This document shows positions 9,713 through 19,822 of a stretch of 34,778 nucleotides of DNA, in pieces (the first letter of the stretch is position 1; every line of letters starts with the position of its first letter). The position numbers and the translations under genes were made by a program. Source of the stretch: Comamonadaceae bacterium (lineage in GTDB: Bacteria > Pseudomonadota > Gammaproteobacteria > Burkholderiales > Burkholderiaceae_C). The DNA lies in the NCBI GenBank assembly GCA_947449025.1, contig CANFQF010000015.1, positions 1 through 34,778 of the forward strand, given 5' to 3'. The notes under the pieces were generated by a model that ran no database searches, was not told the origin of the DNA, and was given only the letters and a program-made list of their open reading frames with translations.

Positions 9713-9746
9713 TGCGCGGTCAACTTGTGCGTGGGTTCAGCGGAGG

Positions 9747-10178
9747 TCAGGCCAGTTCGATCAACAGGTCCTGCGCACCCTCCCACAGGACCTTCTTGCC
9801 CAGAGCCGGGAGCTGGTCGAGATTGGAGGTGAGCGTGATGAAGTGGTTGCCCGCGAGCTGGCCTAGCTTGCTGGCAAAGTGCACGCTGCCGTAGGCCAGC
9901 AGGATTTCACACTCGCTGATACCCCCAGGGTAAAGAATCATCTGCCCCGGGGCTGGGTAGCTGGTGTGGTTCTCCCATTTCAAATCAAAGTGCTTGTCTC
10001 CCAAGGGAATCCAGACGCCTTCGCCACTCCAACGCACGTGAATCAGCTTTTGGCGATACGGGAACAAGGAGAGCATGGCGGCGCAGGTCTGCGGCGCCAG
10101 CGTGGTCTCGAGCCGCGCGTCGAAGACAAAAGGACCGGCGGTAATTTTGAGTTGTGGGCAGTGGGGTTGTGAGCTCAT
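9747..10178 (-). CDS. DUF3830 family protein (cyclophilin-like fold)
   Basis: FDARLETTLAPQTCAAMLSLFPYRQKLIHVRWSGEGVWIPLG...HTSYPAPGQMILYPGGISECEILLAYG; start at internal ATG (MSSQPHCPQ). Confidence 0.78.
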   Translation of the reverse strand: MSSQPHCPQLKITAGPFVFDARLETTLAPQTCAAMLSLFPYRQKLIHVRWSGEGVWIPLGDKHFDLKWENHTSYPAPGQMILYPGGISECEILLAYGSVHFASKLGQLAGNHFITLTSNLDQLPALGKKVLWEGAQDLLIELA

Positions 10179-10242
10179 AGGGCGTGCGTGTGGCGGGTGA
10201 GGCGCCCGCAAGGGGCATTAGTGGAATGCAAGCGCCCAGGGC

Positions 10243-11664
10243 TCAGGCCACCCTGGGGCGGGCCATCTCCGGCTTGCCGCAGCGAAGAAATTCCCCCTGG
10301 CCGGAAGCTGCGACGAGCTCACCGTCGCCAATCACGACCTGGCCGCGGGAAAGGACTGTGACGGGCCATCCGTCCACCACCATGCCCTCATAGGGCGTGT
10401 AGTCGACGTTGTGGTGAAGCTTGTCGCTGCGAATGACGCGGCGCTGGTCGGGGTCAAACACCACCACATCGGCGTCGCTCCCGACGGCGATGGCCCCTTT
10501 TCGGGGATGCAGGCCGTACATCTTGGCCGGGTTGGTCGACACCAGTTCGACAAATCTATTCAGACTGATCCGGCCCTTCTTGACGCCCTCGGAGAAGAGG
10601 ATGGGAAGCCGTGTCTCGATGCCTGGAACGCCATTGGGGATCCAGTTGAACGGCGTGCTCTCGCCCTTGAGCATCTTGCCCTTCTCGGACTCGTAGCGAA
10701 ACGGGGCATGGTCCGAGGAAAAGATATGGAACAGGCCGCTGTCCAGGCCGTCCCAGATGACCGACTGGTTCGCCTTGTTGCGCGGTGGCGGGCTGCAGAT
10801 GCACTTGGCACCCTCGAAGCCGGGCTTGGCCAGATCGTCTTCGGTGAGCGTGATGTACTGGGGGCAGGTCTCGGCGTAGATGCGCATGCCACGGCCCTGG
10901 GCCCAATGAATCTGCTCCACCGCCTCACGCCCTGACACATGAACGATGAGGATGGGGACGTCTGCAAGTTCGGCGAAGGTAATGGCGCGGTGCGTGGCTT
11001 CACGTTCGACCAGCATCGGCCTGGCGGCCGCGTGGTAGCGCGGCTCGGTCTTGCCCTGCTCGAGCAAGGTCTCGGTGAGCCACGCGATCAAGTCTGAGTT
11101 TTCGGCGTGAATCATCGCCATGGCACCATGCTGGCGGGCCACCGAAAGAAGCTGCACGACCTGCTTGTCGTTCAACTTCATGTCGTCATAGGTCATGTAG
11201 ATCTTGAACGAGGTGTATCCCTCGCCGATCAAACGCGGGAGATCCACTTTCAAGAGCGTTTCCGTCGGGTCACTTACGATCAGGTGGAAGGCATAGTCGA
11301 TGACCGCCTTGCCTTGGGCGCGGCGATGGTAATCGTCAACCGCGGCCTGCATCGGCATGCCGCGGAACTGGCAGGCAAAGGGGATGACCGTCGTCGTTCC
11401 GCCGAATGCCGCTGCGACTGTGCCCGTGTAGAAATCATCCGCACACTGCGAGCCGTCGCCTGTCGGTTGGTCGAGGTGGCAGTGGCCGTCTACGCCACCG
11501 GGCAGGATCAGGCGCCCTTTGGCGTCGATGGTCTTTTCGCCATCGGGCAGGTTTCGGCCAATCGCCTGGATCTTGCCCTCGCTAATGCCGACATCGGCTT
11601 CAAAAGTATCGGAGGCGGTGACGACGGTGCCGCCGCGGATCACGGTTTCAAATCGAGTCATCAC
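10243..11664 (-). CDS. Dihydropyrimidinase/D-hydantoinase family amidohydrolase
   Basis: LPGGVDGHCHLDQP, AFGGTTTVIPF, YTSFKIYMTYDDM (conserved Lys), MIHAEN, IVHVSG, FSSDHAPF. Confidence 0.92.
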   Translation of the reverse strand: MMTRFETVIRGGTVVTASDTFEADVGISEGKIQAIGRNLPDGEKTIDAKGRLILPGGVDGHCHLDQPTGDGSQCADDFYTGTVAAAFGGTTTVIPFACQFRGMPMQAAVDDYHRRAQGKAVIDYAFHLIVSDPTETLLKVDLPRLIGEGYTSFKIYMTYDDMKLNDKQVVQLLSVARQHGAMAMIHAENSDLIAWLTETLLEQGKTEPRYHAAARPMLVEREATHRAITFAELADVPILIVHVSGREAVEQIHWAQGRGMRIYAETCPQYITLTEDDLAKPGFEGAKCICSPPPRNKANQSVIWDGLDSGLFHIFSSDHAPFRYESEKGKMLKGESTPFNWIPNGVPGIETRLPILFSEGVKKGRISLNRFVELVSTNPAKMYGLHPRKGAIAVGSDADVVVFDPDQRRVIRSDKLHHNVDYTPYEGMVVDGWPVTVLSRGQVVIGDGELVAASGQGEFLRCGKPEMARPRVA

Positions 11665-12395
11665 AGCTCCTGTTTGCGTGGTGCCAGGTAGGCTTGGCTT
11701 TCGATCTCTCGGCGGGCGTCGTTTTGCAGGTTCTGCAGATGACGGCGCATGGCGGCCTGGGCTGAATTGACGTTGCGCTGCATGACCGCGTCCATGATCT
11801 CAATGTGCTCCACATCGCTCTCGGACTGGCGGTGGAAAGGCGATGAGATACGAAACAGGCGGGCCACCACACGCTCGCGCTGAATAGCGCGCGCCAGAGC
11901 CTGGTTTCTGGCCATGGTGGCGAAGAAGGAGTGGAAGCGGTTGTCGAATTGCCAATGCGCCAAATCGTCCTGCGACGACGCAGGCAGTGCCTTCAACTCG
12001 TCGTGAAGGGATTTCAGTTCGGCATCCGGCGCAATGGCTATCGCTCGCTCGATGGCGTGGCACTCCAGCAGCTCTCGGACCTCCATGCACTCGAAGAATT
12101 CACGAATGGATACCGAGCGCACACGGAAGATTCCTTCGGCTGTCTTCTCCAGCAGACCCTCGCCCGCCAGCCGCACGAGGGCCTCGCGCATAGGTGTTCG
12201 GGACACGTTCAACTCTGTGGCGAGTCGGCCCTCGGAGAGGCCCGTTCCACCCAGAATATGCCGGCCGAGGATCAGCGAACGCAGGTGCGAATAGGCCTGC
12301 TCTGCGAGGTTAGGGCTGCCATCCGGGCGTTGCGGAAAATGGCCCGCCGGTCGGGGTTTGTGGTTCAGATCGATTGCGTGCAGCGCCAGTCCCAT
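11661..12395 (-). CDS. GntR family transcriptional regulator, FCD (FadR) subfamily
   Basis: LSEGRLATELNVSRTPMREALVRLAGEGLLE winged HTH; FCD metal ligands visible (DNRFH, EHIEIMDA, MRRHL); 4-bp overlap with hydantoinase start. Confidence 0.93.
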   Translation of the reverse strand: MGLALHAIDLNHKPRPAGHFPQRPDGSPNLAEQAYSHLRSLILGRHILGGTGLSEGRLATELNVSRTPMREALVRLAGEGLLEKTAEGIFRVRSVSIREFFECMEVRELLECHAIERAIAIAPDAELKSLHDELKALPASSQDDLAHWQFDNRFHSFFATMARNQALARAIQRERVVARLFRISSPFHRQSESDVEHIEIMDAVMQRNVNSAQAAMRRHLQNLQNDARREIESQAYLAPRKQEL

Positions 12396-12407
12396 GACTT
12401 GTGTCTT

Positions 12408-13100
12408 TCAGTGGGCTTCATTGATCGAAATTGATTTGTAGGCGCGGCCATAGCGCGCCTCGATCCGTCTTTGGATGATGTCCCACACAGAGGTAAGAAG
12501 CAGATAGTAGAGGGCCGCGACCGCAAACAGCTCGAGGACCAGAAACTTCTCCTGGATCAGGATCTGCGTCTTGCGAAGCAGTTCCTCCATGGAGATGACG
12601 GAGGTGATCGACGTCGTTTTGAGAAGCCCGTTGATGCTGTTGCCAAGCGCCGGAATGATGATCCGAATGGCCTGCGGCAAGACCACGTACATCATGGTCT
12701 GCGCAGAATTGAGGCCGAGTGCGCGCGCGGCACTGCTCTGGCCCGGCGACACACCCAGTATGCCTCCACGGATGATCTCCGACAGGTAGGCCGCTTCGTT
12801 GAGGACCAGGCCCAGAAGTGCCGACTCCAACACCGAGAATTTGATGCCCAGCTGAGGCAAGCCGGTGTAGATGATGATCAACTGAACCAGCAGTGGCGTG
12901 CCGCGGAAGATCCAGATGTAGCCCTTGGCGATGGTCACCAGCCACTTGTAGCTCGAGAGGCGAAGTAGCGAAAGCAGGCACCCCACCACCAGTCCGCCGG
13001 CAATGGCGGCCACCGTCAACCCCAGGGTGACAAATGCTCCCTCCAACAGATAGGGGTTCACCAGGTACTCAAAGAACCCGCCCCAATCCCAGCCTTTCAT
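12408..13100 (-). CDS. Amino acid ABC transporter permease
   Basis: Multiple TM segments, IFRGTPLLVQLIIIYTGLPQ and EAAYLSEIIRGGILGVSPGQSSAARALGLNSAQTMMYVVLPQAIRIIIPALGN. Confidence 0.95.
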   Translation of the reverse strand: MKGWDWGGFFEYLVNPYLLEGAFVTLGLTVAAIAGGLVVGCLLSLLRLSSYKWLVTIAKGYIWIFRGTPLLVQLIIIYTGLPQLGIKFSVLESALLGLVLNEAAYLSEIIRGGILGVSPGQSSAARALGLNSAQTMMYVVLPQAIRIIIPALGNSINGLLKTTSITSVISMEELLRKTQILIQEKFLVLELFAVAALYYLLLTSVWDIIQRRIEARYGRAYKSISINEAH

Positions 13101-13170
13101 TCCGACTCCCTGGCGCTGCTGCGCTTGCGGCTGCAGGCGATCGATCGATCGCCCGCAGACCAGTTCGCTG

Positions 13171-14016
13171 TTACTTGCTCGGGCCGTTGATCTTGATCGG
13201 ATCCTTGTTGGCCAGCAGGCCGTACTCGGTCAGCAGCTTGGCATAAGTACCGTCTTTTTGCATGTCGTTGAACACGCCCACCATGGCGTTGGCAAGCACG
13301 GCGCTCTTGAGAGCCAGGGCCACCGGCGTCGGGAACAGGCCGCTGATGGCGCGGTCGAATTCTCCGCGCTTGGCGTATTCGGCTGCGGTCGAATCGATGG
13401 ACACACTGGCCTCCGTCTGGCCAGCCCGCAGCGCCTGGTAGGCCGTGGCGAAGTTGTCGAAGGTGCGGACGTTGATGCCCTTGAGGCCCTTGGCCTTGAG
13501 CATGTCATCAAGGTCCTTGAGCTTGCGCTCTTCAAAGCCACCGAGCTCGACACCCACGGTGCGGCCGGAAAGGTCTTCAGGCTTGGCGATCTTGAGCGGA
13601 TTGCCCTTGGCCACCGAAATGCTCACCGCTTGGGCTTCATACTGAATCATCTGCATCAGCTTGGCGCGCTCTTCGGTCCAGAAGATGCCGGTGTTGATCA
13701 CGTCCCAGCGGCCGGACTGCAGGCCTGGAACCATCGCGGAGAACTCGACCTTGATGTATTCGGGCTTCAGGCACAGCCGCTTGGCGATTTCGTCACCCAG
13801 GGTAATGCGCATGCCCTTGAGGACGCCCGCGCTGTCGACGAACTGCATGGGCGGCAGGGTCGGGTTGGTGGACATCACCAGAGTGCCTGGCTTGACCAGT
13901 TCAGAGGCTGGCACCTTGGGTGCGCAGGTTTGCGCAGCGGCCAGGCCGGTCAGCGCCAAGGATCCAGCCAGGACCAGGCATGCACGAAGGTTGAATCGAA
14001 AAACGCTCTTTTTCAT
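13171..14016 (-). CDS. Amino acid ABC transporter substrate-binding protein (family 3)
   Basis: Signal peptide then LVMSTNPTLPPMQFVDSAGVLKGMRITLGDEIAKRLCL...FSAMVPGLQSGRWDVINTGIFWTEERA; AAGGAG-type RBS. Confidence 0.93.
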   Translation of the reverse strand: MKKSVFRFNLRACLVLAGSLALTGLAAAQTCAPKVPASELVKPGTLVMSTNPTLPPMQFVDSAGVLKGMRITLGDEIAKRLCLKPEYIKVEFSAMVPGLQSGRWDVINTGIFWTEERAKLMQMIQYEAQAVSISVAKGNPLKIAKPEDLSGRTVGVELGGFEERKLKDLDDMLKAKGLKGINVRTFDNFATAYQALRAGQTEASVSIDSTAAEYAKRGEFDRAISGLFPTPVALALKSAVLANAMVGVFNDMQKDGTYAKLLTEYGLLANKDPIKINGPSK

Positions 14017-14051
14017 CGCAGGGCTCCTTTAGGTAATACAGAAAATGACCA

Positions 14052-14972
14052 TCACTGACCGGGAATCGATTCTTTGAGTTGAAGCCGATCGAGCATCGCC
14101 TTCAGCTCGACGCTATCGGCGACTGGCAAGGGCAAGCGCGGAGGACGGGGCTTGCCAACCGGCAGGCCCATGTAATCCAGGGCCACCTTGCTGGCTGCCA
14201 CATAGCGATGGCCCCCGACCATCTTGACCAAGGGCAGGATCTGTTTGTAGAGGGCGAGCGCAGCCGGCTGGTCCTTGTGGTCGGCGACCAGCTCGAACAA
14301 GCGCGCGGAGTCGCGGGGCAGGAAGTTGGAGCACACCGCTACCCAACCCTGCGCACCGAGCCAAAACGATTCATATCCCAGGATGCCGGCGAAGACCGTC
14401 ATCTTGTCGCCGCACAGCTCGATGATGTCCCGTACCCGGGTCACTTCGAGAGTGGACTCCTTGATGTAGCGCACGTTGTCGATCTGCGCGAGCCGAGCCA
14501 CCACATCCGGCGTGAGGTCCACATTGGCCGTCGCGGGATTGTTGTAGACCATGATCGGCATGGACACGGCCTCACCGATCCTTCGGTAGTGCGCGAACAG
14601 CTCGTCGGCCGTGGGTGTGCTGTAGTAAGGCGGGATGACCATGACGCCGTCGGCTCCCATGCTTTCGGCCAAGCGGGCCTTCATCACGGCCTCGTCAGTC
14701 CACTCGGCGCCTGTACCGATCAATACGGGCACCCGCCCCGCCGCCTGGCGAACACACACCTCGATCACTTCCTCTTGCTCCTGCAGCGTCATGGAGAGGA
14801 ATTCGCCCGTGCTGCCCAGGGGAATCAGGCCATGGATGCCTTGCTCAATCTGCCAATCGACCAAGCGCCGCAGCGCAGGAATGTCTACCGACTTGCCGTC
14901 TTCGGTGAATGGGGTCACCAGCACGGTGAAGGTGCCGCGCCAGCTCTTGCCTGTGTTTTTTGTCGGACTCAT
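14052..14972 (-). CDS. Dihydrodipicolinate synthase family lyase/aldolase
   Basis: PLGSTGEFLSMTLQEQEEVI, VMVIPPYYSTPTADELFAHY, MVYNNPATA, YIKEST (Schiff-base Lys); ATG at 14972 (MSPTKNTG) preferred over the 404-aa ORF-track extension. Confidence 0.92.
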   Translation of the reverse strand: MSPTKNTGKSWRGTFTVLVTPFTEDGKSVDIPALRRLVDWQIEQGIHGLIPLGSTGEFLSMTLQEQEEVIEVCVRQAAGRVPVLIGTGAEWTDEAVMKARLAESMGADGVMVIPPYYSTPTADELFAHYRRIGEAVSMPIMVYNNPATANVDLTPDVVARLAQIDNVRYIKESTLEVTRVRDIIELCGDKMTVFAGILGYESFWLGAQGWVAVCSNFLPRDSARLFELVADHKDQPAALALYKQILPLVKMVGGHRYVAASKVALDYMGLPVGKPRPPRLPLPVADSVELKAMLDRLQLKESIPGQ

Positions 14973-15026
14973 GGAAGGACTCGCAGAGGAGGTCTTTGAA
15001 GAAGGTTTCGCTTGGCCCAGAGGCAA

Positions 15027-15044
15027 TATACAGGCAGTATACTG
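15027..15044. promoter_or_regulatory. Candidate GntR/FCD operator in divergent promoter
   Basis: TATAC-AGGCA-GTATA dyad (15027-15041) overlapping a perfect 10-bp palindrome CAGTATACTG (15035-15044), between the divergent 14972(-) and 15117(+) genes. Confidence 0.5.
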
Positions 15045-15116
15045 ATCGTGCAACGGCCGTATTCTTAGACGTTTTCTGGTTTTCTCAAATCCCAGGCCCT
15101 CTCGCAGCCCCTGCCC

Positions 15117-18053
15117 ATGCGAATCCAACACGCCAGCGCCAGACCCGCCGACGTCCCCGTTGAAATCACCTTTGACGGCAGGCGCTTGTCCGCGCTGGCG
15201 GGGGAGACGATCGCCGCCACACTCCAAGCGCACGGAATCCAGGCGTTGCGCAGCACGCGAAAGCAAGAACCGCGCGGGCTTTATTGCGGAATGGGCGCTT
15301 GCTTCGATTGCGTCGTGACCGTCGACGGCCGGGCGGGCGTTCGCGCCTGCCTGGAGAAGGTGCAGGATGGCCAGACCGTGCGGTCACAGATGCCCGCAGG
15401 AACCGCGCAGGATCCGCTTGCGCCCCTGTGCGCCGAACCCACCAGCGCAGAGCCGCGGGCAGAGACGGTGGACGTGCTGGTGGTCGGCGCAGGCCCAGCG
15501 GGCCTGGCTGCTGCGGTGAGTGCAGCGCGTGCGGGCGCCAGCGTGACGGTACTCGACGAGCGACCGCAAAGCGGCGGGCAATACTTCAAGCCACTGGCAC
15601 CCTCCCACACAGCCACCCGGCCCGCCGACCGGCAGTTCGCCGAGGGCCTGGCGCTGACCCAAACCGCACTGAATCTGGGCGTGCGCATTCTTCAGGATGT
15701 CACCGTATGGGGCGCCGACACGCCCCAGGAAGTGATTGCCATGGTGGACGGCGCGGAGACGGTCTTTCGCCCTGGCCAGCTGATATTGGCCACCGGCGCC
15801 TACGAGCGCCCGGTTCCGTTCGACAAATGGACCCTCCCCGGGGTGATGACGACCGGAGCAGCCCAGACCCTGGTGCGGGCGTACAAAGTCTCGCCGGGCA
15901 AGAAGGTGGTGATTGCCGGCAACGGCCCGTTGAACCTGCAACTCGCAGTGGAGATGGTGCGCGCAGGGGTGCAGGTCGCTGCGGTGCTGGAGTCAGCGCC
16001 TGCCCCAACCCCCGGGATGTGGCGCACGCTGCTCAAGGCTTGGCGCTTCGCGCCTGATTTGATGGCGCAGGGCCTGGGCTACATCGCCGAGCTGCGCGCG
16101 CACGGTGTGTCCGTGCGGTGGGGCTATGGCGTGGTTCAGGCGCAAGGCGACGGCCGCCTGCAGGGCGTGGTGTACGCGCCGCTGAACGGCTCTGGAGAGC
16201 CCGATCTGTCGCGCGCAACGAGGACGGAGGCAGACACCCTCTGCCTGGGCTACGGCTTCATTCCCTCCACAGAGCTGGCTCGAGCCCTTGGATGTGCCCA
16301 CCGGTTTGTCGACCGGCACATGGGCTACCTGGAGACCGAGACCACACGCGAGGGTCGTACGAGCCTGCCCCACGTCTTTGCCATAGGCGACGGCAGCTCC
16401 CTGGGTGGTGCGCGGGTGGCGCTGGCGCGGGGCATGCTGGCAGGGGCGGTCGCCGCCGACGCACTAGGCAAACGCGTCGATGCGGCAAATGTGCGCGACG
16501 CGGCCTCGGCACTCGACCGGGCGCTGGCGTTCCAGGAGGCACTGTGGGCGCTTTTTCAGGCGCCTCCTGTCCGTCTGCAATCCCTCCCCGATTCGACTGT
16601 GGCGTGCCGCTGCGAAGAGGTGAGCCTGGGCCAGTTGCGCGAGGCAATTTCCGAGGGCTTCGACAGCCTGGGCCCGCTCAAGCGCATGACCCGCCTGGGC
16701 ATGGGTCGCTGCCAGGGGCGCTACTGCGCCTGCACCGCTGCCAAGCTGCTGCACGAGATCCATGGCAAGCCCCGGGAGCCAGAGCAGTTGTTTGCACCTC
16801 GCCTGCCCGCCAAGCCGGTGCCCGCGGGCTGCATGGCATTTGAAAAACCAGAATGGGGTGGCCACAAACGATCGATCACACCGAACATCGCACGCCCCAC
16901 CGAGACGCAGCCGCTGCCACCGCAGCAGGCCGAGGTGCTGGTGATCGGTGGCGGCGTCATGGGGTCCTGCCTGGCCTACTACCTGGCCCGCGAGGGACGC
17001 GACGTGCTGGTGGTCGAGCGCGACGAAGCCAATATGCAGGCCTCGGGCGCCAACGCTGGCAGCCTGCACGTGCAGCTGCTCTCGTTCGATTTCGGTGCCA
17101 AGGCCGAAGCAGGTGGCGGACCTGCTGCGCAGACCCTGCCCCTCGGCCCTGTCTCGGTCCAACTGTGGCGACAACTGGAAGCGGAAACCGGCAGCGACTT
17201 TGAGATCTCGACCACGGGCGGACTGATGGTGGCCGACACGCCCGCAGGCATGAAGTTTCTTCAGGCCAAGGCCGCACTGGAGCGCCAATTCGGGATTGAA
17301 AACGAAATCATCGACGCGGCCACGCTACGAACGCTGGCCCCTGCAATTTCCCACGAAATGCTAGGCGCAGAGTACGCCCCGCAAGAGGGAAAGATCAACC
17401 CGCTCAAAGCGACATACGGCGTCCTGAAAGCGGCGCAGGCCGCAGGCGCTCGATTCATTCGCGGTGCCAGCGTGGAGCATTTGGAGAGGACCGGAACGCG
17501 CTGGCGCGTCAAGACCTCTCGGTGCGTGGTCGATGCCGGCACGGTCATCAACGCCGCGGGCCCCTGGAGCCGCGAAGTCGCAGCAATGGTCGGGGTGGAT
17601 CTGCCGGTTCACAGCGCACCCTTGCAGATGATCGTCACCGAAACAGCGCCCGCGATGGTCAAGCAGCTGGTGGCGCACGCAGACCGTCACCTGAGCCTCA
17701 AGCAGGCCGCCACGGGCGGGCTGATCGTGGGCGGCGGCTGGACTGCCGCTTACGACGATCGACGGCGGTTCAACACCACCCTGCGCCAAAGCGTGGAGGG
17801 CAATCTCTGGGCGGCCCGGCGCGTGGTTCCACAGCTGCAGGGGCTGCGCGTGCTGCGAACCTGGGCTGCGATGAATATCAACATCGACGGCGCGCCCATC
17901 CTGGGCGAGGCACCGGGCGTGACGGGCTTCTACAACGCCGTCACATCAAATGGGTACACGCTCTCGCCCGTGGTCGCCCGCATGACGGTCGACCTGCTGG
18001 TCGGACGCTCCACGCCATTTGACCCCCAACCCTACTCGCTAGCGCGCTTCTGA
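15117..18053 (+). CDS. Three-part fused flavoprotein dehydrogenase: HcnA-like 2Fe-2S + HcnB-like FAD/NAD(P) with BFD-like 2Fe-2S + HcnC/DadA-like FAD-dependent amino-acid dehydrogenase
   Basis: One 978-aa [70 protein letters not shown]...[17 protein letters not shown]; second [30 protein letters not shown] and [11 protein letters not shown]. Confidence 0.93.
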   Translation: MRIQHASARPADVPVEITFDGRRLSALAGETIAATLQAHGIQALRSTRKQEPRGLYCGMGACFDCVVTVDGRAGVRACLEKVQDGQTVRSQMPAGTAQDPLAPLCAEPTSAEPRAETVDVLVVGAGPAGLAAAVSAARAGASVTVLDERPQSGGQYFKPLAPSHTATRPADRQFAEGLALTQTALNLGVRILQDVTVWGADTPQEVIAMVDGAETVFRPGQLILATGAYERPVPFDKWTLPGVMTTGAAQTLVRAYKVSPGKKVVIAGNGPLNLQLAVEMVRAGVQVAAVLESAPAPTPGMWRTLLKAWRFAPDLMAQGLGYIAELRAHGVSVRWGYGVVQAQGDGRLQGVVYAPLNGSGEPDLSRATRTEADTLCLGYGFIPSTELARALGCAHRFVDRHMGYLETETTREGRTSLPHVFAIGDGSSLGGARVALARGMLAGAVAADALGKRVDAANVRDAASALDRALAFQEALWALFQAPPVRLQSLPDSTVACRCEEVSLGQLREAISEGFDSLGPLKRMTRLGMGRCQGRYCACTAAKLLHEIHGKPREPEQLFAPRLPAKPVPAGCMAFEKPEWGGHKRSITPNIARPTETQPLPPQQAEVLVIGGGVMGSCLAYYLAREGRDVLVVERDEANMQASGANAGSLHVQLLSFDFGAKAEAGGGPAAQTLPLGPVSVQLWRQLEAETGSDFEISTTGGLMVADTPAGMKFLQAKAALERQFGIENEIIDAATLRTLAPAISHEMLGAEYAPQEGKINPLKATYGVLKAAQAAGARFIRGASVEHLERTGTRWRVKTSRCVVDAGTVINAAGPWSREVAAMVGVDLPVHSAPLQMIVTETAPAMVKQLVAHADRHLSLKQAATGGLIVGGGWTAAYDDRRRFNTTLRQSVEGNLWAARRVVPQLQGLRVLRTWAAMNINIDGAPILGEAPGVTGFYNAVTSNGYTLSPVVARMTVDLLVGRSTPFDPQPYSLARF

Positions 18054-18070
18054 GAATCAAGGATCCGCTC

Positions 18071-18799
18071 ATGATTGAAATCGTCAACGTCAACAAATAC
18101 TTCGGCGGCTTCCATGCGCTGAAGAACGTGTCGGCCAGCATTGCCCGCGGCGAAGTGGTGGTGGTCTGCGGGCCCTCGGGGTCGGGCAAGTCAACGCTCA
18201 TCAAGTGCGTCAACGGTCTTGAAAAAATCAATAGCGGCTCGATCAGCATCAACGGCAAGACGTTGGGGGCCAAGGACACAGACATGTCACTGCTGCGAGC
18301 CCAGGTGGGCATGGTGTTTCAGAACTTCGAGTTGTTCCCCCACCTGACGATTCTTCAGAACCTCACATTGGCCCAGCGCAAAGTGCTCAAACGCTCGGAG
18401 GACGAGGCTGTGGCCAAAGGCGAGAAGCTGTTGGATCGGGTCGGCCTGCAAGCCCACACGCACAAGTACCCTGCGCAGCTCTCGGGTGGGCAGCAGCAGC
18501 GCGTCGCGATTGCCCGGGCCCTGGCGATGGACCCGATCGCGATGCTGTTTGACGAGCCAACCTCCGCGCTCGACCCCGAGATGATTCAAGAGGTGCTGGA
18601 AGTCATGGTCACCCTCGCGCGGGAGGGTATGACCATGGTGTGCGTCACCCACGAAATGGGTTTTGCCAGGCAGGTCGCCGATCGGGTGATCTTCATGGAC
18701 GAGGGAGAGATCGTTGAAGACTGCACGAAGGACGACTTCTTCTCCACCACCCGGTCGCAACGCTCACAGCAGTTTCTCTCGAAGATCCTCAAGCACTGA
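18071..18799 (+). CDS. Amino acid ABC transporter ATP-binding protein
   Basis: GPSGSGKST Walker [47 protein letters not shown]. Confidence 0.97.
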   Translation: MIEIVNVNKYFGGFHALKNVSASIARGEVVVVCGPSGSGKSTLIKCVNGLEKINSGSISINGKTLGAKDTDMSLLRAQVGMVFQNFELFPHLTILQNLTLAQRKVLKRSEDEAVAKGEKLLDRVGLQAHTHKYPAQLSGGQQQRVAIARALAMDPIAMLFDEPTSALDPEMIQEVLEVMVTLAREGMTMVCVTHEMGFARQVADRVIFMDEGEIVEDCTKDDFFSTTRSQRSQQFLSKILKH

Positions 18800-18826
18800 G
18801 TGGCTTGCCAGATTGAACCCAACGCA

Positions 18827-18843
18827 GGGGCGGCCAGCGCCCC
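18827..18843. terminator. Stem-loop between convergent genes, possible terminator (no T-tract)
   Basis: GGGGCG-GCCAG-CGCCCC perfect stem between ABC ATPase end (18799) and Bug gene end (18851). Confidence 0.35.
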
Positions 18844-18850
18844 CAGTCGA

Positions 18851-19822
18851 TCACTGCTTTTGAATTCCCGCCCGCTGGATCACCTCACCCCAGTGCCGGG
18901 TCTCGCTCGCCAGCCAGTCCTGGCCTTGCGCAGGAGTGCCAGGGCTCGGCTCGATGTTCATTTCAATCAACTTCTGCCGGGTCGGCGCGTGATTGAGGGC
19001 GGCCACGACCTCGCGGTTGAGGCGCTCCACCACCTCGCGCGGGGTACGAGCCGGCACACCCAGCGCGTTCCAGGACGAGGCCAAGAGGTTCGCCACGCCG
19101 GCTTCGCGGGCCGTGGGCACCTGGGGCAGGGCCGGGCTACGGCGGGTGCCGGTAATCGCCAGCGCCTTGATCACGCCGCCCTTGATCTGCGGCAGCACGG
19201 GGCTGAGCACCTCGGCGGCCACGTCGATCTGGCCGCCGCGCAGAGCGGTGACCACCGCCGGCGTGCCGTTGAACGGCACCACTTGGGCGTCAAGACCGGC
19301 CGCACTCTTGAACAATTCAGCCGCCAGGTGCTGCGTGCTGCCAATGTTGATGCTGCCGATATTGAGCTTGCCGGGGTTGGCGCGGGCCCAGGCCAACATC
19401 TCGGGCAGGCCGCTGAAGCGGGACTCACCGCTGGTCACCAAGACCAGGTCAAAGGTCCCCAGCAAGGACACCACGCTGAAGTCGCGGGCCGGATCAAAAG
19501 GCAGCTGCTTGAACAGACCGGCGCTCACCGCGTTGGCGTTAGACATCAGCAGCAGGGTGTGGCCGTCTGGGTCGGCCTTGGCCACCAGGTCGGCAGCAAC
19601 GATACCGCCGGCGCCGGGCCGGTTATCGATCACGACCGCCTGGCCCAGGGTCTCAGCCATACGCTGTGCCACGGTGCGGGCCGTGAGGTCGGCCACGCCA
19701 CCAGCGGCGAAGGGCACGACGATCTTGAGGGCTTTGCTCGGGAAGGCCTGGGCCCGGGCGGCTATGGGCAATGCACAGGCCATTGAGGCGGCTGCAAGGG
19801 CAAGGGCGTGGCGGCGTTTCAT
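18851..19822 (-). CDS. Bug/TctC-family substrate-binding protein
   Basis: MKRRHALALAAASMACALPIAARAQAFPSKALKIVVPFAAGGVADLTARTVAQRMAETLGQAVVIDNRPGAGG; ATG 19822 chosen to give a clean signal peptide. Confidence 0.93.
   Translation of the reverse strand: MKRRHALALAAASMACALPIAARAQAFPSKALKIVVPFAAGGVADLTARTVAQRMAETLGQAVVIDNRPGAGGIVAADLVAKADPDGHTLLLMSNANAVSAGLFKQLPFDPARDFSVVSLLGTFDLVLVTSGESRFSGLPEMLAWARANPGKLNIGSINIGSTQHLAAELFKSAAGLDAQVVPFNGTPAVVTALRGGQIDVAAEVLSPVLPQIKGGVIKALAITGTRRSPALPQVPTAREAGVANLLASSWNALGVPARTPREVVERLNREVVAALNHAPTRQKLIEMNIEPSPGTPAQGQDWLASETRHWGEVIQRAGIQKQ

Noticed and set aside
8384-18799. Assigning the locus as a hydroxyproline degradation cluster
   Set aside because: The lyase/dehydrogenase pair is suggestive, but the epimerase and ketoglutarate semialdehyde dehydrogenase are not in the window and hydantoinase is not part of that pathway; kept only as a hypothesis.
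18800-19786. 328-aa plus-strand ORF
   Set aside because: Antisense to the Bug receptor at 18851-19822; no domain or signal peptide.
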